A DNA stretch of 64,000 nt, taken from Chiua virens. Taxonomy: Eukaryota; Basidiomycota; Agaricomycetes; Boletales; Boletaceae. The stretch spans positions 1-64,000 of the forward strand of contig JAHNUO010000001.1 in NCBI GenBank assembly GCA_019787685.1, in the 5' to 3' direction. Both the position numbers and the translations under genes were made by a program. Positions 30,730 to 40,839 of the stretch are shown one piece after another; within the stretch, counting starts at the first letter, position 1, and each line of letters begins with the position of its first letter. Under the pieces are notes generated by a model. That model was not told the origin of the DNA. It worked only from the letters and a program-made list of their open reading frames with translations, and did not search any database.

Positions 30730-33700
30730 ATGCAAATCCCCATTAGATTGAACGTTACCGCTACCTCTCAAGACGTCGACACCCGCGCCCTCATTGACTC
30801 TGGGGCCGGGATCAACTGCATCGACTGGCATTTTGTCCAGAAACACAAGTTCCCGAAGGACCACCTTCCGAAACCAATCCCAGTTAGGAACATGGACTCT
30901 ACCGCGAACAAGAATGGTGACATCAAATTCACCACTACTCTTCGGATCGCCCTCGGCGGGGTGCTCCAGCGTATTAAGTTCCACATCATCCACTGTGGAT
31001 CTGAAAACGTCATCCTAGGGCTTCCTTGGCTCAAAGCAACCAATCCGATCATCGATTGGGTTGCCAAAACCATCACGGTTTCTGCCCCTGAACCAGACCT
31101 TCCCCCTATCACCACCGACGAACCGAAACACTCCACCAAACTCGCTCACCCACCTCCGATCCGACCTGTCTGCCACCTTGATGTTGATCCCATCTGGGAT
31201 GGCAAACTCTATGACTACCTTGGCACCGAAACTGGGCACCGTCTCACTACCCAATCCGTGCAACACTCTGTCAACCGCGTCATGCGCGCAGGACAACACT
31301 TCGTTCGGACCACTCAACCCGAGAAGCTCACCAATGCTACCGCCCTCGCGGCCACAGCAAAGAAACCCAAGATCACTCTCCCTTCAGAATACACGGAATT
31401 CAAATCCATCTTCGTGAAGGAATCCTTCAATCAGATGCCCCCATCGAGGTCCTGTGACCACGAGATCCATCTGAAAGACACCTTTGTACCCAAGGTCGGG
31501 AAGGTCTACCCCTTGTCACCCGACGAGCGCAAGGCCACCGACGAATTCATCGATGAACATCTTGCCAATGGCAAGATCCGCCCTTCGAACTCTCCCCAGG
31601 CCTCTCCCTTCTTCTTCGTCAAAAAGAAGGATGGCAAACTCCGTCCTTGCCAAGACTACCGATACGTCAACGAACATACCGTTCGCGACGCCTACCCCCT
31701 TCCCCTTATCTCCGACCTCGTCGATAAACTCAAGGATGCCAAACTGTTCACTAAGTTTGATGTTCAATGGGGCTACAACAATGTTCGTATCAAGGACAGA
31801 CACCAGTGGAAAGCCGCCTTCATCACCCACCACGGCCTCTTCGAACCTACGGTCATGTTCTTTGGGCTGACCAATTCCCCCGCGACGTTCCAGCGTTTCA
31901 TGAATGATTCCTTCCGCGACATGATCGCCGAAGGATGGCTTGTCATTTACATGGACGACCTCCTTATCTTCTCTGAAGACGAGGCAACCCACACCGAACG
32001 CACCAAACGCGTCCTCGCTCGTATGAAGGAACTTGACTTTCACTTGAAACTCGAAAAATGCCACTTCGCCACCACCGAAGTAGAATATCTTGGCATGATC
32101 GCCCGACCAGGCGAGCTCGCCATGGACCCCGTCAAGGTAGCCGGTATTGCAGACTGGCCTACTCCTACCAAGCTCAAGGATGTTCGATCGTTCATGGGCT
32201 TCGCCAACTTCTACCGTCGGTTCATCCCCGACTACTCCACCATCGCCCGACCCCTCATCAATCTTACCAAGAAAGATGCACCTTGGACTTGGGGACCTTC
32301 CCAGGTCTCCGCCTTCGAACGCCTCAAAAAGGCTTTTACCACAGATCCCGTACTCCGGTTTCCTGACTCCTCTCGACCCTTCGCCATCGCCACCGACGCT
32401 TCAAAGTATGCCACGGGCGGTGTTCTCCTCCAGACCGATACAAACGGTGACTGGAAACCCTGTTCCTATCTCTCCCAGTCCTTCAACGCTGCGGAGAGGA
32501 ACTATGACATCTATGATCGCAAACTCCTTGCGGTCATTCGTTCCCTCAAGGCTTGGCGACACCACCTTCGAGGAAGCGCACACCCCGTGACAGTCTTTTC
32601 TGACCACAAGAACTTGACGTACTTCCGTCAACCACAAAACCTGAACCGCCGACAAGCCTGTTGGCTCCTTGACCTCGCTGACTTCGACCTAACCTTCTCC
32701 CATGTCCCCGGCAAACTCCTTGACAGACCGGATGCTCTATCCCGACGTCCTGACCACATCACCTCAGAATCGGATAACGAAAACGTCACCCTCTTGCCTG
32801 ACGACGTCTTTGTCAACCTTGTCACCCTGGATTTGCAATCCCTCATCGCCAAATCCTCGGTCTCGGATCCCCTTGTCCTCGATACCCTAAATGCCCTTGA
32901 TGGTGGCCTACCCTCTTCATTTCGCGCCCGCCTCTCAGATTGGAAGTACGACGCAGGAGTCCTGACTTATCAGGGCCGTGTCTACGTCCCACTGAACCTC
33001 GAACTCCGGCAACAAATCGTTGCCCGACACCATGACTCCCACTCTGCTGGTCATCCCGGTTACTTGAAAACCCGTCAGCTCGTCGCCACCGAATTTTGGT
33101 GGCCTGGACTCGCGTCCTTTGTCCGCTCCTACGTCTCTGGTTGTGCGGCGTGCCAACAGCACAAGGTCAACACCCACCCGACCACCCCTCCTCTGTCGCT
33201 GATCCCCTCCGCATGTTCTCGCCCCTTCCAAAATGTCTTGGTGGATCTTATCACGGATCTCCCCGTCTCCGCGGAGGGTTATGACTCTCTCATGGTCGTG
33301 GTCGACCACGGCCTTACAAAGGGGGTAATTCTTTGCCCCACGGTAAAAACAGCCGACTCTGCAGGCATCGCTTGCCTCTTTTTCCACAAAGTCTACACCC
33401 GATTCGGCCTCTACGACAAGATTATCTCCGACTGTGGCCCGCAGTTCACTTCTGCTTTCGCAAAAGAGCTCTCCCGGCTTATCGGATATTGCCTCTCCTT
33501 GTCCACCGCATACCATCCCCAATCTGATGGCGAGACGGAACGAGTTAACCAAGAGGTTGAGACCTATCTCTGCATGTATTGCCAAAATAACCTGGAGAAA
33601 TGGGCCGACCTAATCCCCATGGCCGAATTCGCACACAACCACCGCCCTCACTCTGTCACCGGCAAATCCCCATTCTTCTTGATGATGGGATATGAACCCC

Positions 33701-35583
33701 GTCCCCTACCCACGATCATCGCCAACACCAAAATCCCCGCAGTTGAAGAACGCCTCAATGTCCTCTCTGCTGCCCGCGACGAAGCCCTGGCGGCTCATGA
33801 ACTTGCTCAACAAGCCATGAAAGCTAGATCCTTCCGCAAATTCAAGCCATTTGCTAAAGGAGACCAAGTATGGCTAGAAGCCCGCAACCTGAAACGGGAG
33901 CTAATCTCCCCGAAACTCGCATCTTGCCGAGAAGGACCATTCACCATCACGGAAGTCCTTTCTCCGCTCACCTACCGCCTCCGCCTTCCCAAGACCTGGA
34001 AGATCCACCCGGTCTTCCACGCTTCCCTGTTATCGCCCTATCACGAAACAGAAACCTACGGACCAAACTTCCCGAAACCACCACCTGACCTTATCGCAGG
34101 AGAGGAAGAATACGAAATCGAACGGATCTTACGCCACACACGGAACCCGCGAAACCGCAAGTTCCTGATCCGATGGAAAGGGTATTCCGCAGCCGATGAC
34201 TCATGGGAACCTGAATCCAACTTGGGAAACGCCAAGGACATGGTCGACGCTTATAAGCAGACCCATCCTAAGGATTTCCCCTCAGTGCGTTCAATTTCGT
34301 CTACATCACCACCACCACGACCACCTCGCTCTCCACTTCGACCACCCCCACCCGTCTCCGTCAAAGCAGTAATGACCTACCATTCCTGCTCTACCCCCAA
34401 CTTCGAAAACGAGATCATCCACCCAGTCCCCGTCCTCACCCCAACTACGTCCATTCCTCGCCTGCCTCTTCCTCCCCTGGCGATGCCTGCCTCAAATGTC
34501 TCCACCCTCTCCACAGAGTCCTCCCTCACAGAGTCCACCCGACCCTCTTCTCCTGCTGTTTCAGCAGTTGCCTCCGCAGGATGGGGAGCTCCTTCTCAAT
34601 GGCCTGTTCCTTCTGAGCGCCCTAGTCGCGTTCGTTCTCCTCTCCAGGCAGTAGATCTCCCGTACCATTCTCATACAATCCGCTCTTCCTCTTTGTCCCC
34701 TGAGTACTTTCGCCGCATGCGCGAACTCATCCTAGATCCTGCGATGGCCTTCCCCATCGAGCACCACCTAGACCTGAACTCTCCTCTGAATGCCCTTTAC
34801 CTCGTGTACCTCCAATGCGAGCGCCTCACCTTCGTCCAATCCGGCCTACTTGGTCAAGATCGTCACTCCCACCTCCTTTCCGCGGTTACCGGACAAATCC
34901 ATGACCGCATCTGTGCCTATATTGAGCACACTCTCCACCAGATGCAGATGGGCGAATTTCTGGAAGATCTCCACCACTACCAAGCGGATCTCGCCCGCCG
35001 CATGGCTCCTCCCTCACGTCCCGCGTCCACACCATCCGCATCTTCCACCCCTTTTACCAAGGAAGAGATGCTCGCTTGTAACCGCGCCGAGGCCGAACTG
35101 ATGTTTCGGACCGGTCAGGTATCCCTCCCCGACGATCACCCCCGATGGCACGAAGCATGCTTCGAGTGCCGTAAACTCGGCCACGTCCGCGTCGAGTGTC
35201 CCATGTACCAATGCCCAATCTGTCTTACCTGGGCCCCCGGTCACATCCAATCCCGCTGCCCTGGACGACCTCCTCGCGTACGCGCACGCATCCCCCTTGC
35301 CAACCGGCTGGCTCCCGTGGCCTCCGGAAATACTTGGAGACAGCACTCCCCTTGTCCCGCCATCCCGTCCACGTCGTCTTCTTCGACGAACTCGTCTACA
35401 GCGTCTCACCGCAACGGCGGCTCCGTACTCCCTATACCCCCTCCTCAACGAGCCCACTGCCAGGCGCGACACCGTTCCACGTCTCCTGATCGACGCTTGG
35501 TCTCCCCATGTGATAACCCCATCGACGACGAGGGTTACGCCAATATCACCGGCAGTCCTGTCTGTGATGCGTTCAATTTCTAG
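30730..35583 (+). CDS. Pol polyprotein of the plus-strand C element
   Basis: 1617 codons from the first ATG, without a stop; the frame is already open at the slip site 30649, so expression as a Gag-Pol fusion is likely. Order: protease DSGAGINCIDWHF; RT with YMDDLLIF; RNase H (FAIATDASKYATGGVLLQTD, FSDHKNLTYFRQ); integrase zinc domain (HHDSHSAGHPGYLKT, CAACQQHK); integrase core with VDLITDLP, IISDCGPQF and QSDGETERVNQ; GPY/F module; chromodomain (EEEYEIERILRHTRNP, FLIRWKGYSAADDSWEP). A 350-residue tail follows with helical IEHHLDLNSPLNALYL and two zinc knuckles (CFECRKLGHVRVEC and CPICLTWAPGHIQSRC). SDCGPQF has Cys where the other copy has Arg, a CGC/TGC-type change. It is likely close to functional in coding terms, but its gag is frameshifted. 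Confidence 0.9.
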   Translation: MQIPIRLNVTATSQDVDTRALIDSGAGINCIDWHFVQKHKFPKDHLPKPIPVRNMDSTANKNGDIKFTTTLRIALGGVLQRIKFHIIHCGSENVILGLPWLKATNPIIDWVAKTITVSAPEPDLPPITTDEPKHSTKLAHPPPIRPVCHLDVDPIWDGKLYDYLGTETGHRLTTQSVQHSVNRVMRAGQHFVRTTQPEKLTNATALAATAKKPKITLPSEYTEFKSIFVKESFNQMPPSRSCDHEIHLKDTFVPKVGKVYPLSPDERKATDEFIDEHLANGKIRPSNSPQASPFFFVKKKDGKLRPCQDYRYVNEHTVRDAYPLPLISDLVDKLKDAKLFTKFDVQWGYNNVRIKDRHQWKAAFITHHGLFEPTVMFFGLTNSPATFQRFMNDSFRDMIAEGWLVIYMDDLLIFSEDEATHTERTKRVLARMKELDFHLKLEKCHFATTEVEYLGMIARPGELAMDPVKVAGIADWPTPTKLKDVRSFMGFANFYRRFIPDYSTIARPLINLTKKDAPWTWGPSQVSAFERLKKAFTTDPVLRFPDSSRPFAIATDASKYATGGVLLQTDTNGDWKPCSYLSQSFNAAERNYDIYDRKLLAVIRSLKAWRHHLRGSAHPVTVFSDHKNLTYFRQPQNLNRRQACWLLDLADFDLTFSHVPGKLLDRPDALSRRPDHITSESDNENVTLLPDDVFVNLVTLDLQSLIAKSSVSDPLVLDTLNALDGGLPSSFRARLSDWKYDAGVLTYQGRVYVPLNLELRQQIVARHHDSHSAGHPGYLKTRQLVATEFWWPGLASFVRSYVSGCAACQQHKVNTHPTTPPLSLIPSACSRPFQNVLVDLITDLPVSAEGYDSLMVVVDHGLTKGVILCPTVKTADSAGIACLFFHKVYTRFGLYDKIISDCGPQFTSAFAKELSRLIGYCLSLSTAYHPQSDGETERVNQEVETYLCMYCQNNLEKWADLIPMAEFAHNHRPHSVTGKSPFFLMMGYEPRPLPTIIANTKIPAVEERLNVLSAARDEALAAHELAQQAMKARSFRKFKPFAKGDQVWLEARNLKRELISPKLASCREGPFTITEVLSPLTYRLRLPKTWKIHPVFHASLLSPYHETETYGPNFPKPPPDLIAGEEEYEIERILRHTRNPRNRKFLIRWKGYSAADDSWEPESNLGNAKDMVDAYKQTHPKDFPSVRSISSTSPPPRPPRSPLRPPPPVSVKAVMTYHSCSTPNFENEIIHPVPVLTPTTSIPRLPLPPLAMPASNVSTLSTESSLTESTRPSSPAVSAVASAGWGAPSQWPVPSERPSRVRSPLQAVDLPYHSHTIRSSSLSPEYFRRMRELILDPAMAFPIEHHLDLNSPLNALYLVYLQCERLTFVQSGLLGQDRHSHLLSAVTGQIHDRICAYIEHTLHQMQMGEFLEDLHHYQADLARRMAPPSRPASTPSASSTPFTKEEMLACNRAEAELMFRTGQVSLPDDHPRWHEACFECRKLGHVRVECPMYQCPICLTWAPGHIQSRCPGRPPRVRARIPLANRLAPVASGNTWRQHSPCPAIPSTSSSSTNSSTASHRNGGSVLPIPPPQRAHCQARHRSTSPDRRLVSPCDNPIDDEGYANITGSPVCDAFNF

Positions 35584-35625
35584 AGATGATCTTTGCTTGG
35601 TGCTTTGATCGTACTCCGGGGGTAA

Positions 35626-35910
35626 TGTTACAATTTCTTTCTTTCATCTCACTCGTACTTCTTCACTTCACTCGATACCTAGGTATCCTCGTACGTTCAT
35701 CTGTACTCGTTTCTCTTTACCTTTGTAACTCCGCACCGGCCTTACCCGAGTGCTTACGTTTCACCTTTCTCGTCATCATCCAATGGCATCGCACTTACTC
35801 ATTTCATTCTTGTCATCATCCGATGGCTTCGCATTTGTCATTTCATCTTCGTCATCGTCCGTTGCCTTCGCATCGTACGACTTCCCCTTTTGATTACTGC
35901 GCACTCCTTT
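35626..35910 (+). repeat. Family-C LTR, U3 half (3' LTR of the plus-strand element)
   Basis: Begins TGTTACAATTTC after a G-rich tract (CTCCGGGGGTAA, probable polypurine tract) and stops at CGCACTCCTTT, where it meets a second C LTR in inverted orientation. Confidence 0.88.
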
Positions 35911-36262
35911 AGAAGAGCGGAAGGGTGAAAGGCCAAAAGGGGAGTGCATGATATCCAAAAGGGTAAATCGTACGATGCGAAGGCAGCGGACAATGACGAA
36001 GATGAAATGACAAATGCGAAGCCATCAGATGATGATGAGAATGAAATGAGTAACAGCGATGCCATTGGATGATGATGAGAATGAAATGAGTAAGAGTGAT
36101 GCCATCGGATGATGACAGGAAAGAAATGAGTAAGCACTTGGGTAAAGCCAGTGCGGAGTTACAAAGGTGAAAGAAGAACAAGTACAGATGAACGTACAAG
36201 GATACCTAGGTATCGAGTGGAGTGAAGTAGTACAAGTGAAGCAAAAGAAAGAAATCGTAACA
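35911..36262 (-). repeat. Family-C LTR, U3 half (5' LTR of the minus-strand element)
   Basis: Minus-strand start at 36262 (GTAACA in plus), ending at AGAAGAGCGG. It includes a small internal duplication of an ATGATGATGAGAATGAA unit. With 35626-35910 it forms an inverted repeat with arms of nearly 300 bp. Confidence 0.85.
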
Positions 36263-37779
36263 AATGGAGTGCGGTTATACACATGGGAAGCATGTAAACA
36301 TGCAAATTCCCAGTAAGAATTAGGGAGACAAGCTTGAAGTCGCATTGCCTGTGCCTTATCCATAAGAGTACGGATTAACCATTCTGCACATCCATTTTGC
36401 TGATGAGCATATGGGGCTGATTGGAGTATGTGTATACCTTGGTCTTGCATATACTCAGTAAAGGCTTTAGAAGTGAATTCACCTCTGGCATTGGAATGCC
36501 AACCTTTAATTTGAGCATTATATTGGTTACAGACATAGGTAAAGAATTGCTTTGTAGCCTTTAAGGCTTGATCCTTGGATTTGAGACATACAACCCATGA
36601 CATAGATATATAGTCATCATAAAATATGATCACATATTTATGCTTATGATATAATTCAACCTCAAAATACTTGAGATCTGAGTGTATTAACTCAAAGGGA
36701 GCAGAGGCTCTCTTCTCAGTATGAGGGAATGATTAGTTTGGTTGTTTTCCAAGTTCACATCCAGGACAGATGGGTGCTTTCAATGGAATGTCTACTTCTG
36801 GAAAGTCGTTGGTATGTTTGCATGCAGCTTTAAGCACATCATGTGAAGGATGGCCAAGACTATGATGTATCAACTCAAAATAAATAGTATTGAGTGACAT
36901 TGAATGAGTTTTAACACTTTTTAGTGTTTCTGGGCATGTTTCACTTCTTTTAAGTTGTTCCAAGTGTTCCAGGTGTCATTCCGGACTGGAACTGGCCTTC
37001 CAAGTTGATTTTAAGTGTGTATAAGTGGTTCCGAATGGTTCTGAGTGTTCCGAACTGGAATGAAGTTTCCTACAATGACTTTGATTGAAAAAGTGCTTCC
37101 AAGCACTTCCAGGTTGGAAGTGTTGGTAGTGACCAAGGTAGGTGTAAAACTGCTCAGAACTGCTTCGGAACAGTCTTGGAAGCAATCGGAAGTGTTTGGG
37201 AGCAACTTGGAGGTGTTTTGGAAGTGATCTGAGGTGATTGGAGCAGGTTTAATGCTCTTAGCACACAACCAGTACATTGTGTCTGTACCATGTGAATGGT
37301 GAAAGTCTATGTGTCCAGGATGTGTGTGCACAAATAGTGTACGGTCTTTGAGGAGAGTGCCCATAGAGATTAGCTTGATTTTACAAGCAGGCATATAAAT
37401 GACTGGCAATAGACACACAGGTCTGCTCTCATACTCAATGATGACAGTTCCTGAACCTAATACAGGAGCTTTTCCATTTGCAGTTTGCATATAGTGTGGT
37501 GTGGTGTATGGCTTATACTCTACGAGGTCATCAATATTTGAAGTAAAATGTGATGATGCTCTGGAGTCAAGTAACCACATGTCAGGAATATCCTCTTCAT
37601 GAGTGATCTCTCTTTGCTTTCCTTTGCCTGTGTACTTGTTACAGTTGTCACACATTGTGAGAGGCTGGGTAGCAGATGATATTCTCAGACTATCTACTAC
37701 ATTAGACACTAGTAAATGACTTTGCTGCAACACAAGGTGCACATTAGTGTCAGAGTAGGATTGTCTGGAATAAGAGACA

Positions 37780-38101
37780 TGTCAAAACTGAGAACTCCAG
37801 TTTGCTCTGGTCACTCCTAAGCAACTCCGAGGAGTAAGTGTCCCCTACTTGCACAAGTCTATCTCCGGAGGTCTCCGGAGACACTCAGAGTTGACATGCA
37901 CACCCGGACTTTCTATTCCTTTAGTTCTTCTCCTTTTGGACTTGCTTATTTTAGGTTTAGAGTTCTCTATCTTATTTGAGCATAGCTCTACCCATAGGTA
38001 TTTATTCAAACCTTTATCTTTTTCACTCCTCAGTCATTTGCTACCCCTTGGGCAGTGGCTGAGGTGAGTCTCTAATCATTGCATTGTTACTACCTTACTC
38101 A
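37780..38101 (+). repeat. Unclassified 322-bp LTR-like insert in the copia gene
   Basis: It interrupts the copia frame between GRICPLHE and SYSRQSYSDTNV. It starts TGTCAAAACTGAG and may end CTTACTCA, and contains CTCCGGAGGTCTCCGGAG and GAGTCTCTAATCA, which resemble parts of family B. No clear TSD was found, so the boundaries are uncertain. Confidence 0.4.
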
Positions 38102-38465
38102 TTCATGTAGTGGGCATATCCTGCCCTTACTTAGACTTGACAAGACGTACTCAGGAGTGGATCCACAATCATAGTAACGTCCAAGCCAGTCGTCTTCATC
38201 ATCACCAAGGGAGACAGCATCTTCATCCTCAATAACAGCTATGGAAGTGTCTTGTTCAACATGTTCCAAAAGACGCTTGGATGAAGTGGGAATTTCTTCC
38301 GACCAATCCGAGTGCTTGTTGGCTATCATGTCCACATTGTGGACAGATTGAATAGAAGGAGTTTCCCCAATACGGTGGAGAAGGGATATTGCATTCTGAA
38401 CATGAGGGAATGCAGGAGGACCATATTGAGTTGAAGCTGGTTTGTGTGAGAGAATGCGTGGGTTG

Positions 38466-39019
38466 TGTTAGAGACCGTGCGACTCGGAGGTAGCCAACTC
38501 CGGATCTCCGGAGTTGTAGCGTCAGACGGGACTTGGCTTCACCGTATGTGGTGCGCCCTTGTCACAGTCTGTCCCTATATTTCGGACGTGCGGAGAACGG
38601 AGGTAGATATATGACTCAACACATAAAGTGGAGTCGAGCGGAGTAAAGACCGTCAAGGTCTTACGGAGTGTTCGGAGTGAGTCATACAATAAACTAATAT
38701 TCAGACTAAGGGTACACAGTCGGGGTACTACAGTTTATATACTCAGAGTGGAATGGAGATTAGTAACGGAGTTGGTAAGAACTGAGTAAGACGGAAGATC
38801 GGGAAACTACATAGCCGGAGGTAAGTCGGGTACTGAGAAAGCCGGAGCTGTGCTCATAAGCGAGACACAGGTTATGTACTAAAATAAAAGAGGAAACATA
38901 TATACATAACGGAGGTCCGGGGTCGCGGAGTTGCGTCCTGAGGGAGATCGACCCGGAGTTATCGTCTAAGAGAAACAGAGTTATATCCGGAGGAACAGGG
39001 AACGGAGCGGTATATGACA
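38466..39019 (-). repeat. Solo family-B LTR
   Basis: 554 bp in reverse orientation with perfect GGTTG duplications (38461-38465 and 39020-39024). It is very similar to 17251-17804, so a recent insertion in the copia gag/protease region. Confidence 0.95.
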
Positions 39020-39855
39020 GGTTGATGGTCAGAGAGGTGAAAGCAGATGAGGCAGGATCAATGATAACGGGTTCTTGATCAAAATTGACAAAAGCAAATG
39101 AGGGGACCTCCTCAGCTACAATATTAGCTTTGTGGCAATGTTGTGGGGGTTCTTGCTATAGTCAGAGTGTTTGCCATGTCTCTTTTTCCTTCCAAAGCCT
39201 TCTAGACCAGAACCACCAGAACCAGAATTGGCTTGTTGCTTGTGCTGGGCACCAAACTTCGGTTCCTTCCCTTTCCGCTTAACAGTAGAAACCTTGTTCG
39301 CTTACTGTTCAGGCTTAGCCTGAGATCTGGTCTGAGTTGGACAGCGAGCAACATGTTGTTGCCAAGTAGCTGTGATGGCCTGTTCTACATCTGCCATAGT
39401 GGGAATTTTGGTATCAGCAGAGGATTTCTCATTTGCAGCGGTATTGAGGAATGTAGAAGTTGGCATATTTGGGTAGCCAGGACAGGATGATCATCAGCTT
39501 GATCTTGTCGTCAACCTTGTATTCAAAAGACTCGAGCTGGGCAAAATGGGTATTGAATTTGGCAAAAGTCTGGGCAGGATGCTGATTTTCTGAGAAGAAA
39601 AGGGACATCATGGACTTGAATTCGGAATAGGTGGAAGATATGGTACGGCCATCATACTGTTGCTTCAGTGAATTCCAGAGGGAAAGAGCTGTGCCACAGT
39701 CAGCATGATGACTGAGCAAGTGATGCTCAATCCAAAGCTTCATGGAACCCATGGCTTTGTCACCATTGTTATCCCAATTATTCTGCTTTTCCAAATCATC
39801 ATCCGTGGGGCATGTCCATTTTATACAGGCATTCCAGACACTGACTGACTGAAGA

Positions 39856-40457
39856 TGTTACGATAGTTCCGGGTAGGACCTAGCGTAGCCGCAAAAGTGC
39901 CAAGTACCAAGTGGCTGCGATAACTCGAACAACCACCACTTGGTATGTGGTGCGCTGAAGAGTCAAACAAGGGTTTCTGGTCAGCGGTTTGCTACCAGAG
40001 AGACAAGTGAAAACTCAGGCATTGCTGAGAGTTGTCTGGTTGGGAATCTATACCCGAGGGACGGTCAAGGGTCGAGGGTTGACTATGAAGAGTCCAAGTG
40101 TTAAAGGGACTGGAGTAGTCCAGTCGAGGGGTCACAGGCGCTGTGGTGAGTGGAGCAGAGATACTCAGCTAGATTGCGGTATGTACAAGGAGTATCGCTG
40201 TGAGGTTTATATTCGTTAATATAAAGAGGTGTTCCAAAGAAGGGTGGAACCAAGCAAAGGGAACAAAGGTGAAGTAGGGATACTTCGTGAGAAGAGGGAG
40301 TCATACAATGATGACCGATCAAGGAACAAAGAAAGCTACCATGCTATGGAGCGATATGATCTCCGCAAGTACGGGGAGTGGGTCATAGAGCGGAAGAGCT
40401 AGGTAAGAGTCCATTGGGGAAATGGAGTCGACAAGGCAAAAGAGAAAAATTGTAACA
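39856..40457 (-). repeat. Solo LTR of a diverged family-C subfamily
   Basis: 602 bp, TGTTACGATAGTTCC to AATTGTAACA in plus, with GAAGA duplications (39851-39855 and 40458-40462). The R-U5 half matches family C, the U3 half is different. It splits the copia gag between SVSVWNAC and the N-terminal segment. Confidence 0.9.
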
Positions 40458-40545
40458 GAAGATAATTCTTCATGTCATCAGCCCAGCAACAGTAGTTAGA
40501 TCCATTGAGCTTAGAAATGTTGTTGAGCATGTTGGAAGACATAGC

Positions 40546-40839
40546 AGGTAGGTAATCTGATGGTATGAATGTCAGTAAACCTTATGTTGCAAATTTCTCA
40601 CACACATTGTAATGCCGCCAGCTTACCATTCTGGGTTGAGCAATGAAAAGGTAGATTATAATGAGATGTTAATGTCAATTACATAATACACATGATGGGT
40701 GCCTATTGGGCCGGCAATTATAATGATCATGGTGTGTTTGACCATCAATGATGGATTGTGATAACATCACGTGAATGATTATCAGACATGGTAAGTTATG
40801 TACAAGTGCCCTTTGCCATTTCTCTATCATTTGACCATC
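40546..40839. other. Junction between copia and Plavaka; no gene recognised
   Basis: The first part still reads as a possible copia gag leader on the minus strand (FIPSDYLPAMSS). A D LTR, expected as the copia 5' LTR, is not present, so the copia 5' end was lost. The right part is AT-rich and should hold the Plavaka leader; no terminal repeat could be identified. Confidence 0.4.

Larger units (their letters stand above)
28114..35910 (+). mobile_element. Family-C Ty3 chromovirus (plus strand), nearly complete
   Basis: 5' LTR (28114-29345, enlarged by an internal insertion), primer-binding site, gag, pol and the U3 half of the 3' LTR (35626-35910). It inserted in the gag of the minus-strand C element; the left flank is GATAC (28109-28113). 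The right boundary was lost in the palindromic LTR junction at 35910/35911. Confidence 0.88.
23201..36262 (-). mobile_element. Family-C Ty3 chromovirus (minus strand) inserted in the copia element, heavily rearranged
   Basis: Both ends are family-C LTR ends and the flanks are AATGG (23196-23200 and 36263-36267). From right to left: U3 part of a 5' LTR (36262-35911), a deletion, the gag C-terminus and pol (28113-23509), and the R-U5 part of a 3' LTR (23508-23201). A plus-strand C element lies in gag, a solo A LTR in pol, and a solo D LTR near the pol end. Confidence 0.85.
36263..40545 (-). pseudogene. Ty1/copia gag-protease-integrase, upstream part
   Basis: Minus strand from 40545: gag starts MSSNMLNNISKLNGSNYCCW and continues with WCxxL-type helices (ALSLWNSLKQQYDGRT, FAKFNTHFAQLESFEYKVDD). 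Protease has WLLDSRASSHFTSNID near 37560, with DSRA in place of the catalytic DSGA. A GAG-pre-integrase zinc segment contains HHSLGHPSHDVLKAA and CPGCELGKQ (36955-36735). The integrase core contains KGWHSNARGEFTSKAFTEYM and SAPYAHQQNGCAEWLIRTLM, where the family has SDxGGEF and RAERL. It ends SHVYNRTP at the C insertion. Catalytic changes and stops show it is dead. It is interrupted by a B LTR, a C LTR and an unidentified insert. Confidence 0.85.

Noticed and set aside
31516..32064. 182-codon minus-strand frame opposite RT of the plus-strand C element
   Set aside because: Shadow of the pol frame; no independent start context, no homology.
35626..36262. Inverted C LTR halves as ends of a foldback DNA transposon
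   Set aside because: Each half belongs to a recognisable Ty3 element whose gag-pol is adjacent; the palindrome is a deletion junction.
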